From Chloroflexi bacterium 44-23 (GTDB lineage: Bacteria; Chloroflexota; Anaerolineae; Anaerolineales; Anaerolineaceae): a stretch of 43,886 nt of DNA. The stretch spans positions 1 through 43,886 of the forward strand of contig MKUW01000016.1 of assembly GCA_001899005.1 (NCBI GenBank), in the 5' to 3' direction. The notes beneath the pieces were generated by a model. That model had not been told where the DNA came from and made no database searches. It saw only the letters and a program-made list of their open reading frames with translations. Both the position numbers and the translations under genes were made by a program. Position 1 is the first letter of the stretch, and each line of letters opens with the position of its first letter. Below, one piece after another: positions 32,669-40,696 of this stretch.

Positions 32669-35035
32669 TTACCTGATCCAGGAATAATTTTGAACTTCCT
32701 TGCAAAGCCCCTCATATTTTGGGGAGAACCAGGCCTGTATCTCGATAAACTCACCCGGGTTGTTACGAATATCGCATGGATTTCTGCCCTGCTGCGCCAA
32801 AATAGGTTGGAGAGCCAGGCGCAAGTCATCCGAAAGAACAGGCGGAATGAGAACTATTAAATTTTCCTCATCTCTGATTCTCTCTAACCAAATTGGCGGA
32901 ATCTGAGGGGAATCAATTTGCAATTGTAAATACTGGGTTCGGGAATCTGGTAATTCATAAATATCCTGGAATGTATACAACCATCCCAGATCGAAATTCC
33001 CTTGAGACAGGATCAGATAATTCTTAAAATCATTAGGCCGCGCAGCTACATGCGGAGCATCTACCTGCAGTAAATGCAAAATTGTAGGTTCAGAATCGTA
33101 TATCAGATATCGTTTCTCAAATATTTGGGTTGATTGAACAATATTCAACAAAAAGATTCCCACCAGCGCTATGCTCAAACCATAAGAAAATATTTTTCCG
33201 GGTCTATTTGTGCAGGATGCAAATAATCGAATCATCCAATCGAGCCCGATTGCAGCAAAAATTACATAGAAAGGTAAGACCTGGAACATACGAGTTAGAG
33301 GGGGTAAATCAAATTGATGGATAGTACCCATCGTGATCAACACAAAGAAGAATGAAATCACCAGGAACTTCATAAAACGGTTGGTTCTCAGGTTCGCAAT
33401 AGCTAATAAAATGCCGGGAACGACAAAAGCACCAGACAATGGGTCCAGGTAGCTTGAGACCACATAATGGCTCTCACGAAAACTCACCAAATGGCCAATA
33501 AGCGAGTAGATTAAATTGGAGGCAAAATGCTCAGGTAGGGAAGCTCCTAAGTAAACCCATACCTTGCTTCCCACAAATGTACCCAGCAACATGTTGTCAT
33601 AATAAGCAGGTTGGAATAATATCGGAATGAAAACCAGGAATAGCCCCAGAATTGTTTGGCTATACATCCACCAATCACTTTTAGTTTGAGGTGGGTGATA
33701 GATTAGTAACATTAGCAATGGTAAGGGAAGAAAGAATAAAGCTGCAGGAAAAGAATAAAAACACAACCCCATCAAGACGCCAAGGGCAAAAAACCATGGC
33801 AAACTTTTGTTTTTAATGGTCCGGCCAGTCGCCCACAACACTAGCGAGCCAATGAAAAGAGACTGCAAATTACTATATCCAACCTTACTAAAAGATATTA
33901 GATAGGTTGAGCAGGATAACAATAAAACTGCAATAAAAGCCAAACGCTCATTAAGAAAGGTTTTGAAAAAATCATATAACAAAGGCAAAGAAAGTAAAAC
34001 CACCAGAATCCCACTGATATGCCAACCAAAATGGTTTTTCCCAAAAATTGCCATTCCAATATATTGAATCAAAGCAGAAAAATAGCTGAAATTTCCATAG
34101 ACCGCATCAATTCTAAAAAAATTGGCGCTTATTTGAAATATATTTTGATTGGAAATAATATTGAATGGGTAATAGAAAAAGCTATACTCATCTCCAATTT
34201 TTGAAAAGTGCCAGGAGTTCATCTGATAAGTCATCAATATCAAACCAAGTGTAATAATCCAGTAAATCTTTCCCAGTTCCTTAAATTTAATAATGATTAA
34301 AAAGATTGCCATTCCTAACAAAATATAATTAACAAAAGGAATGAAACGGTCAGTAGACTGCATAGCACGAATAAACAAGATTAACGCAAGCTGAGTAAAA
34401 AGAAAGGTCCCATACAGAGCCCATTTATTCTTTAATTGCGACCAGCTCGCTAACAGCCATTGCTCCAGGTTAAGATTCTCAGGTAGAAGGAAAAAAAGGT
34501 AAACCCCCGCAATCAAAAAAAGTTCAAGTCCGGGCAGACTATCAGAAATAAGACAATAAATGATTTCTAGTACCAATCCTTCCACTGCCAGCACCAACAA
34601 TTTTTTACGACGATTGGTCAATCCATTCCGTTTTTCAATATGAAGGTCTGGTTCAGGCAAGAAACGATCTTTAATTTCGCCCTGAAAAGAACTTGAATAA
34701 TTTAAAATTATTATGGCAATGATTATAAAAGAGAAAACTACCCAAAAGATATAGCCAGGAAGGGCTGTCCGACATAAAAAATCAATTTTACAGATACTTT
34801 CTCTGGAATAATTTCTAAACCCCTCAACTCCCCACCACCGGTCCAGTGTAAATAGTAAAGAAGGCAATAAAGTGAATAGAATTAAAGGTATTAATAAGAG
34901 AACCAATTTAACTTTCTTCTCACCCTTATAAACCACGTATCCTTTCTCGTAGTCAAGTTCGCTTTGGAGATTGCTTAATTGATTTTTAAGTTTTCCTATC
35001 TCTTCTTGAATTTTTCCAAAATCTGTATCTGCCAT
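32669..35035 (-). CDS. Large polytopic membrane protein, GT-C/PMT-like glycosyltransferase
   Basis: 788 residues from ATG 35035. A short N-terminal coiled coil (KIQEEIGKLKNQLSNLQSEL) is followed by many transmembrane helices (about 14 or more) and a C-terminal soluble domain of about 150 residues. WHFSKIGDEYSFFYYPFNI in an extracytoplasmic loop contains an Asp-Glu pair like the catalytic motif of PMT/ArnT-family glycosyltransferases, and RIDAVYGNFSY follows at a comparable distance. It probably glycosylates an envelope molecule from a lipid-linked sugar; acceptor and sugar are unknown. AGGGGA lies 7 bases before the chosen ATG; a GTG at 35062 would add nine residues. The gene is AT-rich and stands alone. 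Confidence 0.8.
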   Translation of the reverse strand: MADTDFGKIQEEIGKLKNQLSNLQSELDYEKGYVVYKGEKKVKLVLLLIPLILFTLLPSLLFTLDRWWGVEGFRNYSRESICKIDFLCRTALPGYIFWVVFSFIIIAIIILNYSSSFQGEIKDRFLPEPDLHIEKRNGLTNRRKKLLVLAVEGLVLEIIYCLISDSLPGLELFLIAGVYLFFLLPENLNLEQWLLASWSQLKNKWALYGTFLFTQLALILFIRAMQSTDRFIPFVNYILLGMAIFLIIIKFKELGKIYWIITLGLILMTYQMNSWHFSKIGDEYSFFYYPFNIISNQNIFQISANFFRIDAVYGNFSYFSALIQYIGMAIFGKNHFGWHISGILVVLLSLPLLYDFFKTFLNERLAFIAVLLLSCSTYLISFSKVGYSNLQSLFIGSLVLWATGRTIKNKSLPWFFALGVLMGLCFYSFPAALFFLPLPLLMLLIYHPPQTKSDWWMYSQTILGLFLVFIPILFQPAYYDNMLLGTFVGSKVWVYLGASLPEHFASNLIYSLIGHLVSFRESHYVVSSYLDPLSGAFVVPGILLAIANLRTNRFMKFLVISFFFVLITMGTIHQFDLPPLTRMFQVLPFYVIFAAIGLDWMIRLFASCTNRPGKIFSYGLSIALVGIFLLNIVQSTQIFEKRYLIYDSEPTILHLLQVDAPHVAARPNDFKNYLILSQGNFDLGWLYTFQDIYELPDSRTQYLQLQIDSPQIPPIWLERIRDEENLIVLIPPVLSDDLRLALQPILAQQGRNPCDIRNNPGEFIEIQAWFSPKYEGLCKEVQNYSWIR

Positions 35036-35917
35036 TAGGATTCCCCTATCAAAATCGGTCACAATTGATATTACGTTCTATACCAGACCAACTTTTAAGT
35101 CAACACAAGTTGAAATATTGTTTCTGACTTGGTTCCAAGTTGCTAAAACTCAAGGAAAAATGGTAAAGAAATCATTGCTTAAAGGTAAATTATTGCCTTC
35201 TTCTGTGAATTGTGCATCTTTTATACCAAAGGAGCTTGAATCTCGTCAGTCACAAATTTATTTGGATCTCAGGAACGCGAATTAATCATTATTAATGTAT
35301 TGCTCTGGAATAAACGTTGCCATTAAAATTGTATAAATACCAGATAGATAATTGATTGCCAACATACTGGCTTCTCATCCCAGGTCTGAAAATTGGTAGA
35401 ATAGGGGCATCCAGGAGTGGAAAAATACATTCGCAAGCCAATTTTCCGGTGATTTAATTATGAATACATCGGGAAATGTGCCCTTCATAGGCTGACGGGC
35501 TGGCTGGAAGCTTCCCGGGGAGCTAAACTCCCTGTGTTGATACAATCGGCTACATAGTAGAAATAAGCCAGCCTTAGCTTGGGCACCTACAGATATCTCG
35601 TTTTCATCAGCACCCTCAGGAAGCGCAAAGCTGGTTGTCAGCACTTTTGATTGACAATAAACAAGTCAAAAAACAAGTAGACTTCGCATGATAACATGCG
35701 TAAATGGAAGAGAGCCAAGAACCGGTAAATCTGCTCAGTAGTCTTCTGCTGGATTGGAGGAGTTTTTTTGGCTGACCTCATCTAAATCGGGAGGATTTAC
35801 AGAGAGATTTCTACGGCCTAATGTTAGTTTATTAAAAAGGCTTTTGCGTGTGCAAAGCCAATACAGAGGAAATCTGAGATGCGATTCGAAGCTTAGCAAA
35901 CGCAAACCACTTGATCA
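35036..35917. other. Long AT-rich intergenic region
   Basis: About 880 bp upstream of the GT-C-like gene and downstream of higA. I see only a small hairpin, CGCATG-ATAA-CATGCG (35685-35700). An 89-codon minus-strand frame (35375-35644) has no recognisable domain, no clear RBS and a composition typical of chance frames, so it is left out. Confidence 0.4.
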
Positions 35918-36223
35918 TTAGTGTGAAATCATTTCCAAAGTATCAACTTCTCGTATCAATCGCACACCCAAAGCATCTTCAGCCACATCAAGGTCATATT
36001 GTGCCTGTTCTCCCAGCCAAAATTGGGGGGAATTTCCAAAAAAGCGGGCTAACCAGAGAGCTGTATCTGCTGTGATGCTGCGTTTGCCTAAGACAATCTC
36101 ATTGATTTGGCGAGCATTCACACCAATGTGAACCGCAACACGATTTTGGCTAAGTTATAATGGTTTTAGAAAATCTTCCATTAATATTTCGCCGGGGTGA
36201 ACTGGCGCAAGTTTTTCATTCAT
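35918..36223 (-). pseudogene. higA: HigA-type antitoxin with an in-frame stop
   Basis: The minus strand from ATG 36223 reads MNEKLAPVHPGEILMEDFLK, then PL, then TAA at 36155-36157, then LSQNRVAVHIGVNARQINEI and the rest of an XRE-family HigA/VapI antitoxin (GKRSITADTALWLARFFGNS, FWLGEQAQYDLDVAED). The total of 101 codons is the normal length. The stop falls where relatives have a residue between PL and LSQ, inside the DNA-binding domain. Reinitiation at an internal start could give a 67-residue C-terminal piece without the first helix. It follows the toxin gene by 14 bp, the usual HigBA order. AAGGAAG lies before the ATG. Confidence 0.85.
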
Positions 36224-36237
36224 GATTTGACTTCCTT

Positions 36238-36501
36238 TCAGTGGTAATCCGTGATTTCCACATTTAATGCATTTCCATTATTCCATTGGAAACATATTCG
36301 CCATTGCTCATTTATCCTGATGCTATACTGACTGCGTCGCGAACCGCTCAGTTTTTCCAAACGGTTGACAGGGGGAATACGCAACTCATTGAGAGATATG
36401 GAATTATCCAGCAGGATTAATTTGCGTAATGCTACCCTTTGAATTTCCACAGGTAATTTACGTGACCGCTCGCGATGAAATATTCTTTCGGTTCCAGTCA
36501 C
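36238..36501 (-). CDS. higB: HigB/RelE-type toxin, N-terminus apparently lost
   Basis: 87 residues from a GTG. TERIFHRERSRKLPVEIQRVA followed by RKLILLDN, RIPPVNRLEKLSGSRRSQYS and IRINEQWRICFQW closely match the HigB mRNA-interferase family (RRKL, PPxNRLExLxGxRxGQYSIRIN pattern). Relatives begin about eight residues earlier with a MIxSFxDKE strand. Here that part is replaced by a run of degenerate heptamers (36501-36535), and TGA lies two codons before the GTG. The first beta-strand is therefore missing and toxicity is doubtful. The companion antitoxin carries a nonsense codon, so the module looks decayed. Confidence 0.8.
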   Translation of the reverse strand: MTGTERIFHRERSRKLPVEIQRVALRKLILLDNSISLNELRIPPVNRLEKLSGSRRSQYSIRINEQWRICFQWNNGNALNVEITDYH

Positions 36502-36535
36502 CCCTCATTACCTCTTACTCCTTACCCTTTACTCT
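36501..36535. repeat. Heptamer tandem array at the 5' end of higB
   Basis: Read on the plus strand: CCCCTCA, TTACCTC, TTACTCC, TTACCCT, TTACTCT, five consecutive 7-mers, the last four sharing TTAC. The array fills the space between the epimerase stop and the truncated higB reading frame. Confidence 0.75.
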
Positions 36536-36538
36536 CTC

Positions 36539-37582
36539 TTAAAAGAAAACCTTGACCCACTTGAGTGCTTTTTGCTTCCAGGGTACACGATGGGTGACTC
36601 CACTCTCATGTGATTCCTGTAATTTTTCACGGTTGGCCAGGTACCATTGATAATTGCGCACCATGGCTTCCTGATTGGAATAGACCGGCTGATAACCCAA
36701 TTGCTTTTGTGCTTTTTCCACCGAGACAAAGGAATCCTTGGCTGCCGTCTCATAAATCCACGGGTAAAGCGGCGAGAGTTTGAGCGCATCCAGAATACGT
36801 AACACCAAAATCACCGGGCCGGCCGGGAAGGTGACAATGCGCTTGCCAAAGCCGGCTTCGTCCAGCACCGCCTGGTAATCCTGTTTCATGGTGGTAAATT
36901 CGGTGGCGGCAATATTAAACGTCGTATTGACCTTTTCTTCCGGCAATGTCATGCAGGCTTCAATTGCGCGGCAGAGATCCTCAACATCCAGTAGCTGGTA
37001 GCGATTATTACCATTTCCAATCATCGGGAAGTTCTTACCATCGCTGGCCCATTCATAAAATATCGCGAAGACTCCCAGCCGTTCGGGGCCAACGAAAGAT
37101 TTTGGACGCAGCACTGTCACACATAAACCCATATCGCGCATTTCCTGACAGGCCGCCTCAGCTTGAATCTTGGCTTTGCCATATGGGCCGACACCTATCA
37201 TCTCATCGGTTTCGTACAATGGATGATGATCGGGGACGCCATAGACGGCAGTCGATGAGATATGGATCATGCGCTGAACACCCAGCGCCTGGGCAGTCTG
37301 CAGCACAAGGCGCGTGCCGGTCACTTCGGTGGAATAGATTTCTTCGGGGGTATAAAGCGGCAGCGCTGCTGCGGTGTGAATGACCACATCCGCCCCGGCC
37401 ATGCTACGACGCAAGGCAGCTTCATCACGAATATCGCCCTGCAGAAATTCAATCTGATCCCGTTCAGGATAGTCAAAATCTACCAGATCAATTCCGGCTA
37501 TATCTGTATAGCCTTGCTGCAGCAAAAAGCGTACCAGATTGATACTTAAGAAACCACTGATTCCTGTGATGTAAATCTTCAT
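36539..37582 (-). CDS. NAD-dependent epimerase/dehydratase (extended SDR)
   Basis: 347 residues from ATG 37582. The N-terminal Rossmann motif KIYITGISGFLSINLVRFLL deviates slightly from TGGxGFLGxxL. LQGDIRD binds the adenine side of NAD. HISSTAVYG and PYGKAK contain the catalytic Ser and Tyr/Lys. LRPKSFVGPERLG and YQLLDVEDLCRAIEACM are typical of the sugar-nucleotide and 3-beta-HSD-like branches, and the C-terminal part has SVEKAQKQLGY. The exact substrate is not deducible. An in-frame TTG 33 bases upstream exists, but ATG 37582 with GGAAAGG upstream starts at the conserved motif. Monocistronic. Confidence 0.88.
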   Translation of the reverse strand: MKIYITGISGFLSINLVRFLLQQGYTDIAGIDLVDFDYPERDQIEFLQGDIRDEAALRRSMAGADVVIHTAAALPLYTPEEIYSTEVTGTRLVLQTAQALGVQRMIHISSTAVYGVPDHHPLYETDEMIGVGPYGKAKIQAEAACQEMRDMGLCVTVLRPKSFVGPERLGVFAIFYEWASDGKNFPMIGNGNNRYQLLDVEDLCRAIEACMTLPEEKVNTTFNIAATEFTTMKQDYQAVLDEAGFGKRIVTFPAGPVILVLRILDALKLSPLYPWIYETAAKDSFVSVEKAQKQLGYQPVYSNQEAMVRNYQWYLANREKLQESHESGVTHRVPWKQKALKWVKVFF

Positions 37583-37626
37583 ATTGACCCAGCCTTTCCA
37601 GCTTATTGTTTCCAATTATACTCACA

Positions 37627-37861
37627 AACCTTGCAAGGTTGGTAGCAGGTGGCGGGTAGTGGGTAATGAAGATTTCACCGCAAAGGCGCAAAGAACGCGA
37701 AGAAAGCCAGCTTTTGGATGAAGCAGTTGTAGGTTGGGCAAGTTTATTCGGCCATTACCTCAACATGCACGGTAACTGCGCTGCTGATCAACATCGAAAG
37801 CTGAATGCCCAACACGCTTGTGTGCATCAGGAACGAATGAGAGATGATTGCAAAACCTGCG
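37627..37861. repeat. Palindrome, heptamer array and ~180-bp dispersed repeat copy B
   Basis: AACCTTGCAAGGTT (37627-37640) is a perfect palindrome. It is followed by heptamers GGTAGCA, GGTGGCG, GGTAGTG, GGTAATG (37641-37668). From 37675 the sequence CACCGCAAAGGCGCAAAGAA starts a segment homologous, without gaps over about 140 bp, to the inverted copy C at the right end of the window. It includes the 90-bp core TTGTAGGTTGGGCA ... TGCCCAACA (37728-37814). A 67-codon frame (37666-37869) in this copy resembles the one in copy C. I treat it as a property of the repeat rather than a gene. Confidence 0.8.
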
Positions 37862-38126
37862 TGTCTTGAAGATCACTTCCATTCCAGAGTGAACTCTCGT
37901 GATGATAACAAAATATATGTGTTCTCAGCCCTGGATTCTGCAATTGTTAGTTTCCAAATTTGATTTACCTTTTCGTGTATTTTGTGCGAAGCACTCGTAG
38001 TTTATTAAGATGTGCAAATAGTGGTATATACCCACCCCGACGAGGTGACTCTAGAATATTTTTCATTGTATTTACGCTTTTGCGCTTTTCGTGGTTTAAT
38101 AGCCATTAAGCCCAAGGAGAGCATAC
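37862..38126. other. Intergenic region before the NUDIX gene
   Basis: No gene is seen. TTTCGTGTATTTTGTG at 37971-37986 is an exact copy of 29681-29696. An AAGGAG RBS for the NUDIX gene lies near 38114. Confidence 0.5.
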
Positions 38127-38735
38127 ATGGACATTCTGACCTTAATGGAAGAAATTCAAGCAACAGCCCGCACCGGTCTGGCATTCAGTTCCAATGAATA
38201 CGATCGACAGCGGTACCAACATTTGCTCACATTGGTCACCAATCACTATGCTGATCTGCTGCAACTTCCCGAAAATGAGGTATTAAGACGCTTTCAGGCA
38301 GAGACCGGCTGCATCACACCGAAGCTGGGTGCCGACGCCGCCATTTTTAATCAAGCTGGCCAGATTCTCCTAATGGAGCGTGTCGATGGCAGCGGCTGGT
38401 GTCTGCCGTGCGGTTGGGTGGAAGTCAATGAGACCCCCGCAGAAGCAGCGCTTCGCGAAGCGTACGAAGAAACCGGTTTGATTGTTGAAGCAGTACGTTT
38501 GGTGGGAGTCTACAGCCGTAAGGCTGGCTACGAATACTCCCCCCACAGCATGACCGCCATCGTTCATCTCTGCCATGTGATTTCTGGTAGCCTGACGCTC
38601 TCACATGAGGGTAAAGCGCTACAATACTGGGCCCTGGACGCAGTCCCGCGCTGGCATGCGAGGCATGAACTCTATGCCCGTGATGCCTGGGCGTGTTTGC
38701 AAAGCGGTGCCAAGTGGCAGGCTGTCTCCCAATAA
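38127..38735 (+). CDS. NUDIX hydrolase with N-terminal helical domain
   Basis: 202 residues. An N-terminal helical region of about 65 residues (LTLMEEIQATARTGLAFS, DRQRYQHLLTLV) precedes the NUDIX domain. The NUDIX box is complete: GWVEVNETPAEAALREAYEE with TGL following (G-x5-E-x7-R-E-x2-E-E-x-G). WCLPCGWVE precedes it. The helical domain plus NUDIX layout is that of ADP-sugar pyrophosphatase-like proteins, so a nucleotide-sugar or ADP-ribose substrate is likely. AAGGAG lies 8 bases before the ATG. The next plus-strand gene begins 53 bp downstream. Confidence 0.9.
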   Translation: MDILTLMEEIQATARTGLAFSSNEYDRQRYQHLLTLVTNHYADLLQLPENEVLRRFQAETGCITPKLGADAAIFNQAGQILLMERVDGSGWCLPCGWVEVNETPAEAALREAYEETGLIVEAVRLVGVYSRKAGYEYSPHSMTAIVHLCHVISGSLTLSHEGKALQYWALDAVPRWHARHELYARDAWACLQSGAKWQAVSQ

Positions 38736-38788
38736 AATTACCAATACACTCGAAGAAAGCAGATTGAATAATAAATTCGGAGTGAATA

Positions 38789-40057
38789 ATGACATCATTA
38801 CGAGTTATCAGTCGAAAAATATTTTTAAGCGCACTATTATCCGCAATACTCGCCAGTTGTTCCAGTGGAATCGCCACGCAACCCATACGGGAAGCGACAT
38901 CCACAGTGGCAGACACAGACACAGCAATACCGACGAGTCTGCCTTCCGCCACTGTTCGACCCGCCACCATCACCCCACTCCCGACCCGTCCAACGGCCAC
39001 CATCTATCCACCCTACGATCCGCCCGCCGATTGGCCCGGTCAGCCGTTACCTGGCTTTCAGGTCAGCTTGCAGTATCCACCTGGATGGCAAATCCAGACA
39101 AACGATCCAGCCCCAATGGACGGTGAAGGTATCATGGTCAACAGTCGTTGCAATGCCGGAGAAGGGCAGAATGCGGTCTGCACACTGGAAGCCAATCGCC
39201 TCGAGTTATATGGCAGTTACCCTGCGGTAAACCTTTGGAACTCGAATAATGGTTTTTATGGTTGTGCAATTCTACCCTCTTCAGACGCCTCTGCGCCAGA
39301 ATTGGGCACCTTGCTGGCCTGGTATCCTTACTGGGTTAAGCAAGACCGGATCTTGCAAATTGAGGCACCCATAGATTTTCTGGTAGCGATTGGGCGCGGT
39401 CTGCAATCCGATCTGGAATACACACCGCCTACCGGCAACCCTGACCTGGTGCCGTCGGATTGCTATTTGAATAAACAAGCGCCGAAGCAATCTGCAATGG
39501 GCGGTCTGAATTTAACCACCTTTCGCCTGACCAGCAGCGCCTGCTATCAGAGCTTAAATGTTGAATCATTCGCGACCTTACTGCCCAAGGAAGCTGCCGA
39601 GGGTCGCTCCGCGTTATGGAACGCGCAAGGTCAGGATCGCGAACTTCTTAATCAGCAATTAAAGCAATTTGGATACCAGATTCATGACAATATCTTGTAT
39701 AAAGAGGGTGCGCCGCAGACAAAATTACTCGGTTGGGTAGGCGCGCCTCTGATCAACGCCTCACGAAGCTGGTTTATTCTGCCCATCACCGATAGCAGTG
39801 GCTTTCCCTTTACAAATTTCTCCAACCAGCCTCTCCCTGCTGGGGAGGACCCGGTTTTCTATTCCAGCCTGGGTTATGTGCCACACTTTGCCTTTCTGGA
39901 AGACGATCTGCTGTGGGTTCAATATGACATACACCACCTGACACCGGTTGGCGCACCGTCCAGATTGCAGCTTATGCGCAATGATGAAGTCATTTTCACA
40001 TACAGCCTCCTGCCATCCTCCCCTGCCAGTGGACCTTTGCGCGGCCTCAACACCTGA
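38789..40057 (+). CDS. Lipoprotein of unknown function, ends at an in-frame TGA
   Basis: 422 residues to TGA at 40055-40057. The signal peptide ends in a good lipobox LASC (Cys24). A Thr/Pro/Ser-rich linker (about residues 30-75) leads to an extracytoplasmic domain starting PPADWPGQPLPGFQVSLQYP, with several Cys residues probably in disulphides. The reading frame continues past the TGA for another 102 codons with protein-like sequence (see the next feature), so the original protein was probably about 525 residues. I cannot name the family. Confidence 0.8.
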   Translation: MTSLRVISRKIFLSALLSAILASCSSGIATQPIREATSTVADTDTAIPTSLPSATVRPATITPLPTRPTATIYPPYDPPADWPGQPLPGFQVSLQYPPGWQIQTNDPAPMDGEGIMVNSRCNAGEGQNAVCTLEANRLELYGSYPAVNLWNSNNGFYGCAILPSSDASAPELGTLLAWYPYWVKQDRILQIEAPIDFLVAIGRGLQSDLEYTPPTGNPDLVPSDCYLNKQAPKQSAMGGLNLTTFRLTSSACYQSLNVESFATLLPKEAAEGRSALWNAQGQDRELLNQQLKQFGYQIHDNILYKEGAPQTKLLGWVGAPLINASRSWFILPITDSSGFPFTNFSNQPLPAGEDPVFYSSLGYVPHFAFLEDDLLWVQYDIHHLTPVGAPSRLQLMRNDEVIFTYSLLPSSPASGPLRGLNT

Positions 40058-40366
40058 GATGGGCACTGGTATCTGGAAGTAAGTGACGTCCTCATTCGGG
40101 ATGGTGTGGTACTCAACCAGGAACTTGGTTACAGCGAAATTTTCGGCTTTCGGATTATCAATGAACAGCCCTTTTATTTTTATCGACAGGGTAGCCAAAT
40201 TTATGTTTCTTACAACGGTGTCACAATACCAGGACCCTACCAGCAGATCATACACGAACCCTCTTGCTGTTCTGCTGGTCTGACCAATATGACTCTAGGC
40301 GAGAATGGCCTTGGCTTCTTTGCCGAGCAAGATGGCTACTGGGTTTACGTCATTATTGAAGGATAA
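40058..40366 (+). pseudogene. In-frame continuation of the lipoprotein beyond TGA
   Basis: In the same frame as the upstream lipoprotein the sequence reads DGHWYLEVSDVLIRDGVVLN, then an aromatic beta-rich segment (EIFGFRIINEQPFYFYRQGS), EPSCCSAGL and a final GYWVYVIIEG before TAA at 40364-40366. Codon use and composition continue smoothly from the upstream part. The interrupted site reads LNT-stop-DGHW; a TGG Trp codon one base away would restore it. It is probably the detached C-terminal domain of the lipoprotein. Confidence 0.75.
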
Positions 40367-40696
40367 AACTGCGCTCCGTCATACAAGCTGATATCGCCAA
40401 TGAGGATTCCACAAAGTCATATTTTTTCATCTCAGAAATGAAAGTTTTTTGACAATAACCTCGCCCAGCCCCTGAGCGGGGCACACCCCTCTCCAACGGC
40501 TTGGAGAGGGGCTGGGGGTGAGATATTATTAATTCGATTTTTCAGACGCCTATATATGAAAAGTTTCAGGACCAATAGATAACCATTCGTCTCATTCGCT
40601 TATTCGTGCGAAGCATTCGTGATAAAAAAAACGAGAAAGAACACAAGCTATCTCTTAATAAATTACAGTCTCCCAACCAATTCCAGTTGAATATGG
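40367..40696. repeat. Intergenic region with a strong GC-rich hairpin
   Basis: CCCCTCTCCAA (40486-40496) pairs perfectly with TTGGAGAGGGG (40501-40511) around a four-base loop. CAGCCCC before it and GGGGCTGGGGGTGAG after it offer longer alternative pairings. The gene on each side ends toward this region (plus from the left, minus from the right), so it could serve as a convergent transcription barrier, though it lacks a T-tract. Near 40590-40620 ATTCGT/ATTCGC is repeated four times. No gene is seen. Confidence 0.6.

Noticed and set aside
35375..35644. 89-codon minus-strand frame in the long spacer before higA
   Set aside because: No family resemblance, no clear RBS, no neighbour in an operon.
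37666..37869. 67-codon frame in repeat copy B, similar to one in copy C (43666-43872)
   Set aside because: The similarity follows from the DNA repeat itself. Without evidence of selection on the protein I record it as part of the repeat, not as a gene.
40055..40057. TGA read as Trp through a changed genetic code
   Set aside because: Other genes in the window, such as pcm and the GT-C-like gene, end at TGA, so a global reassignment is not supported.
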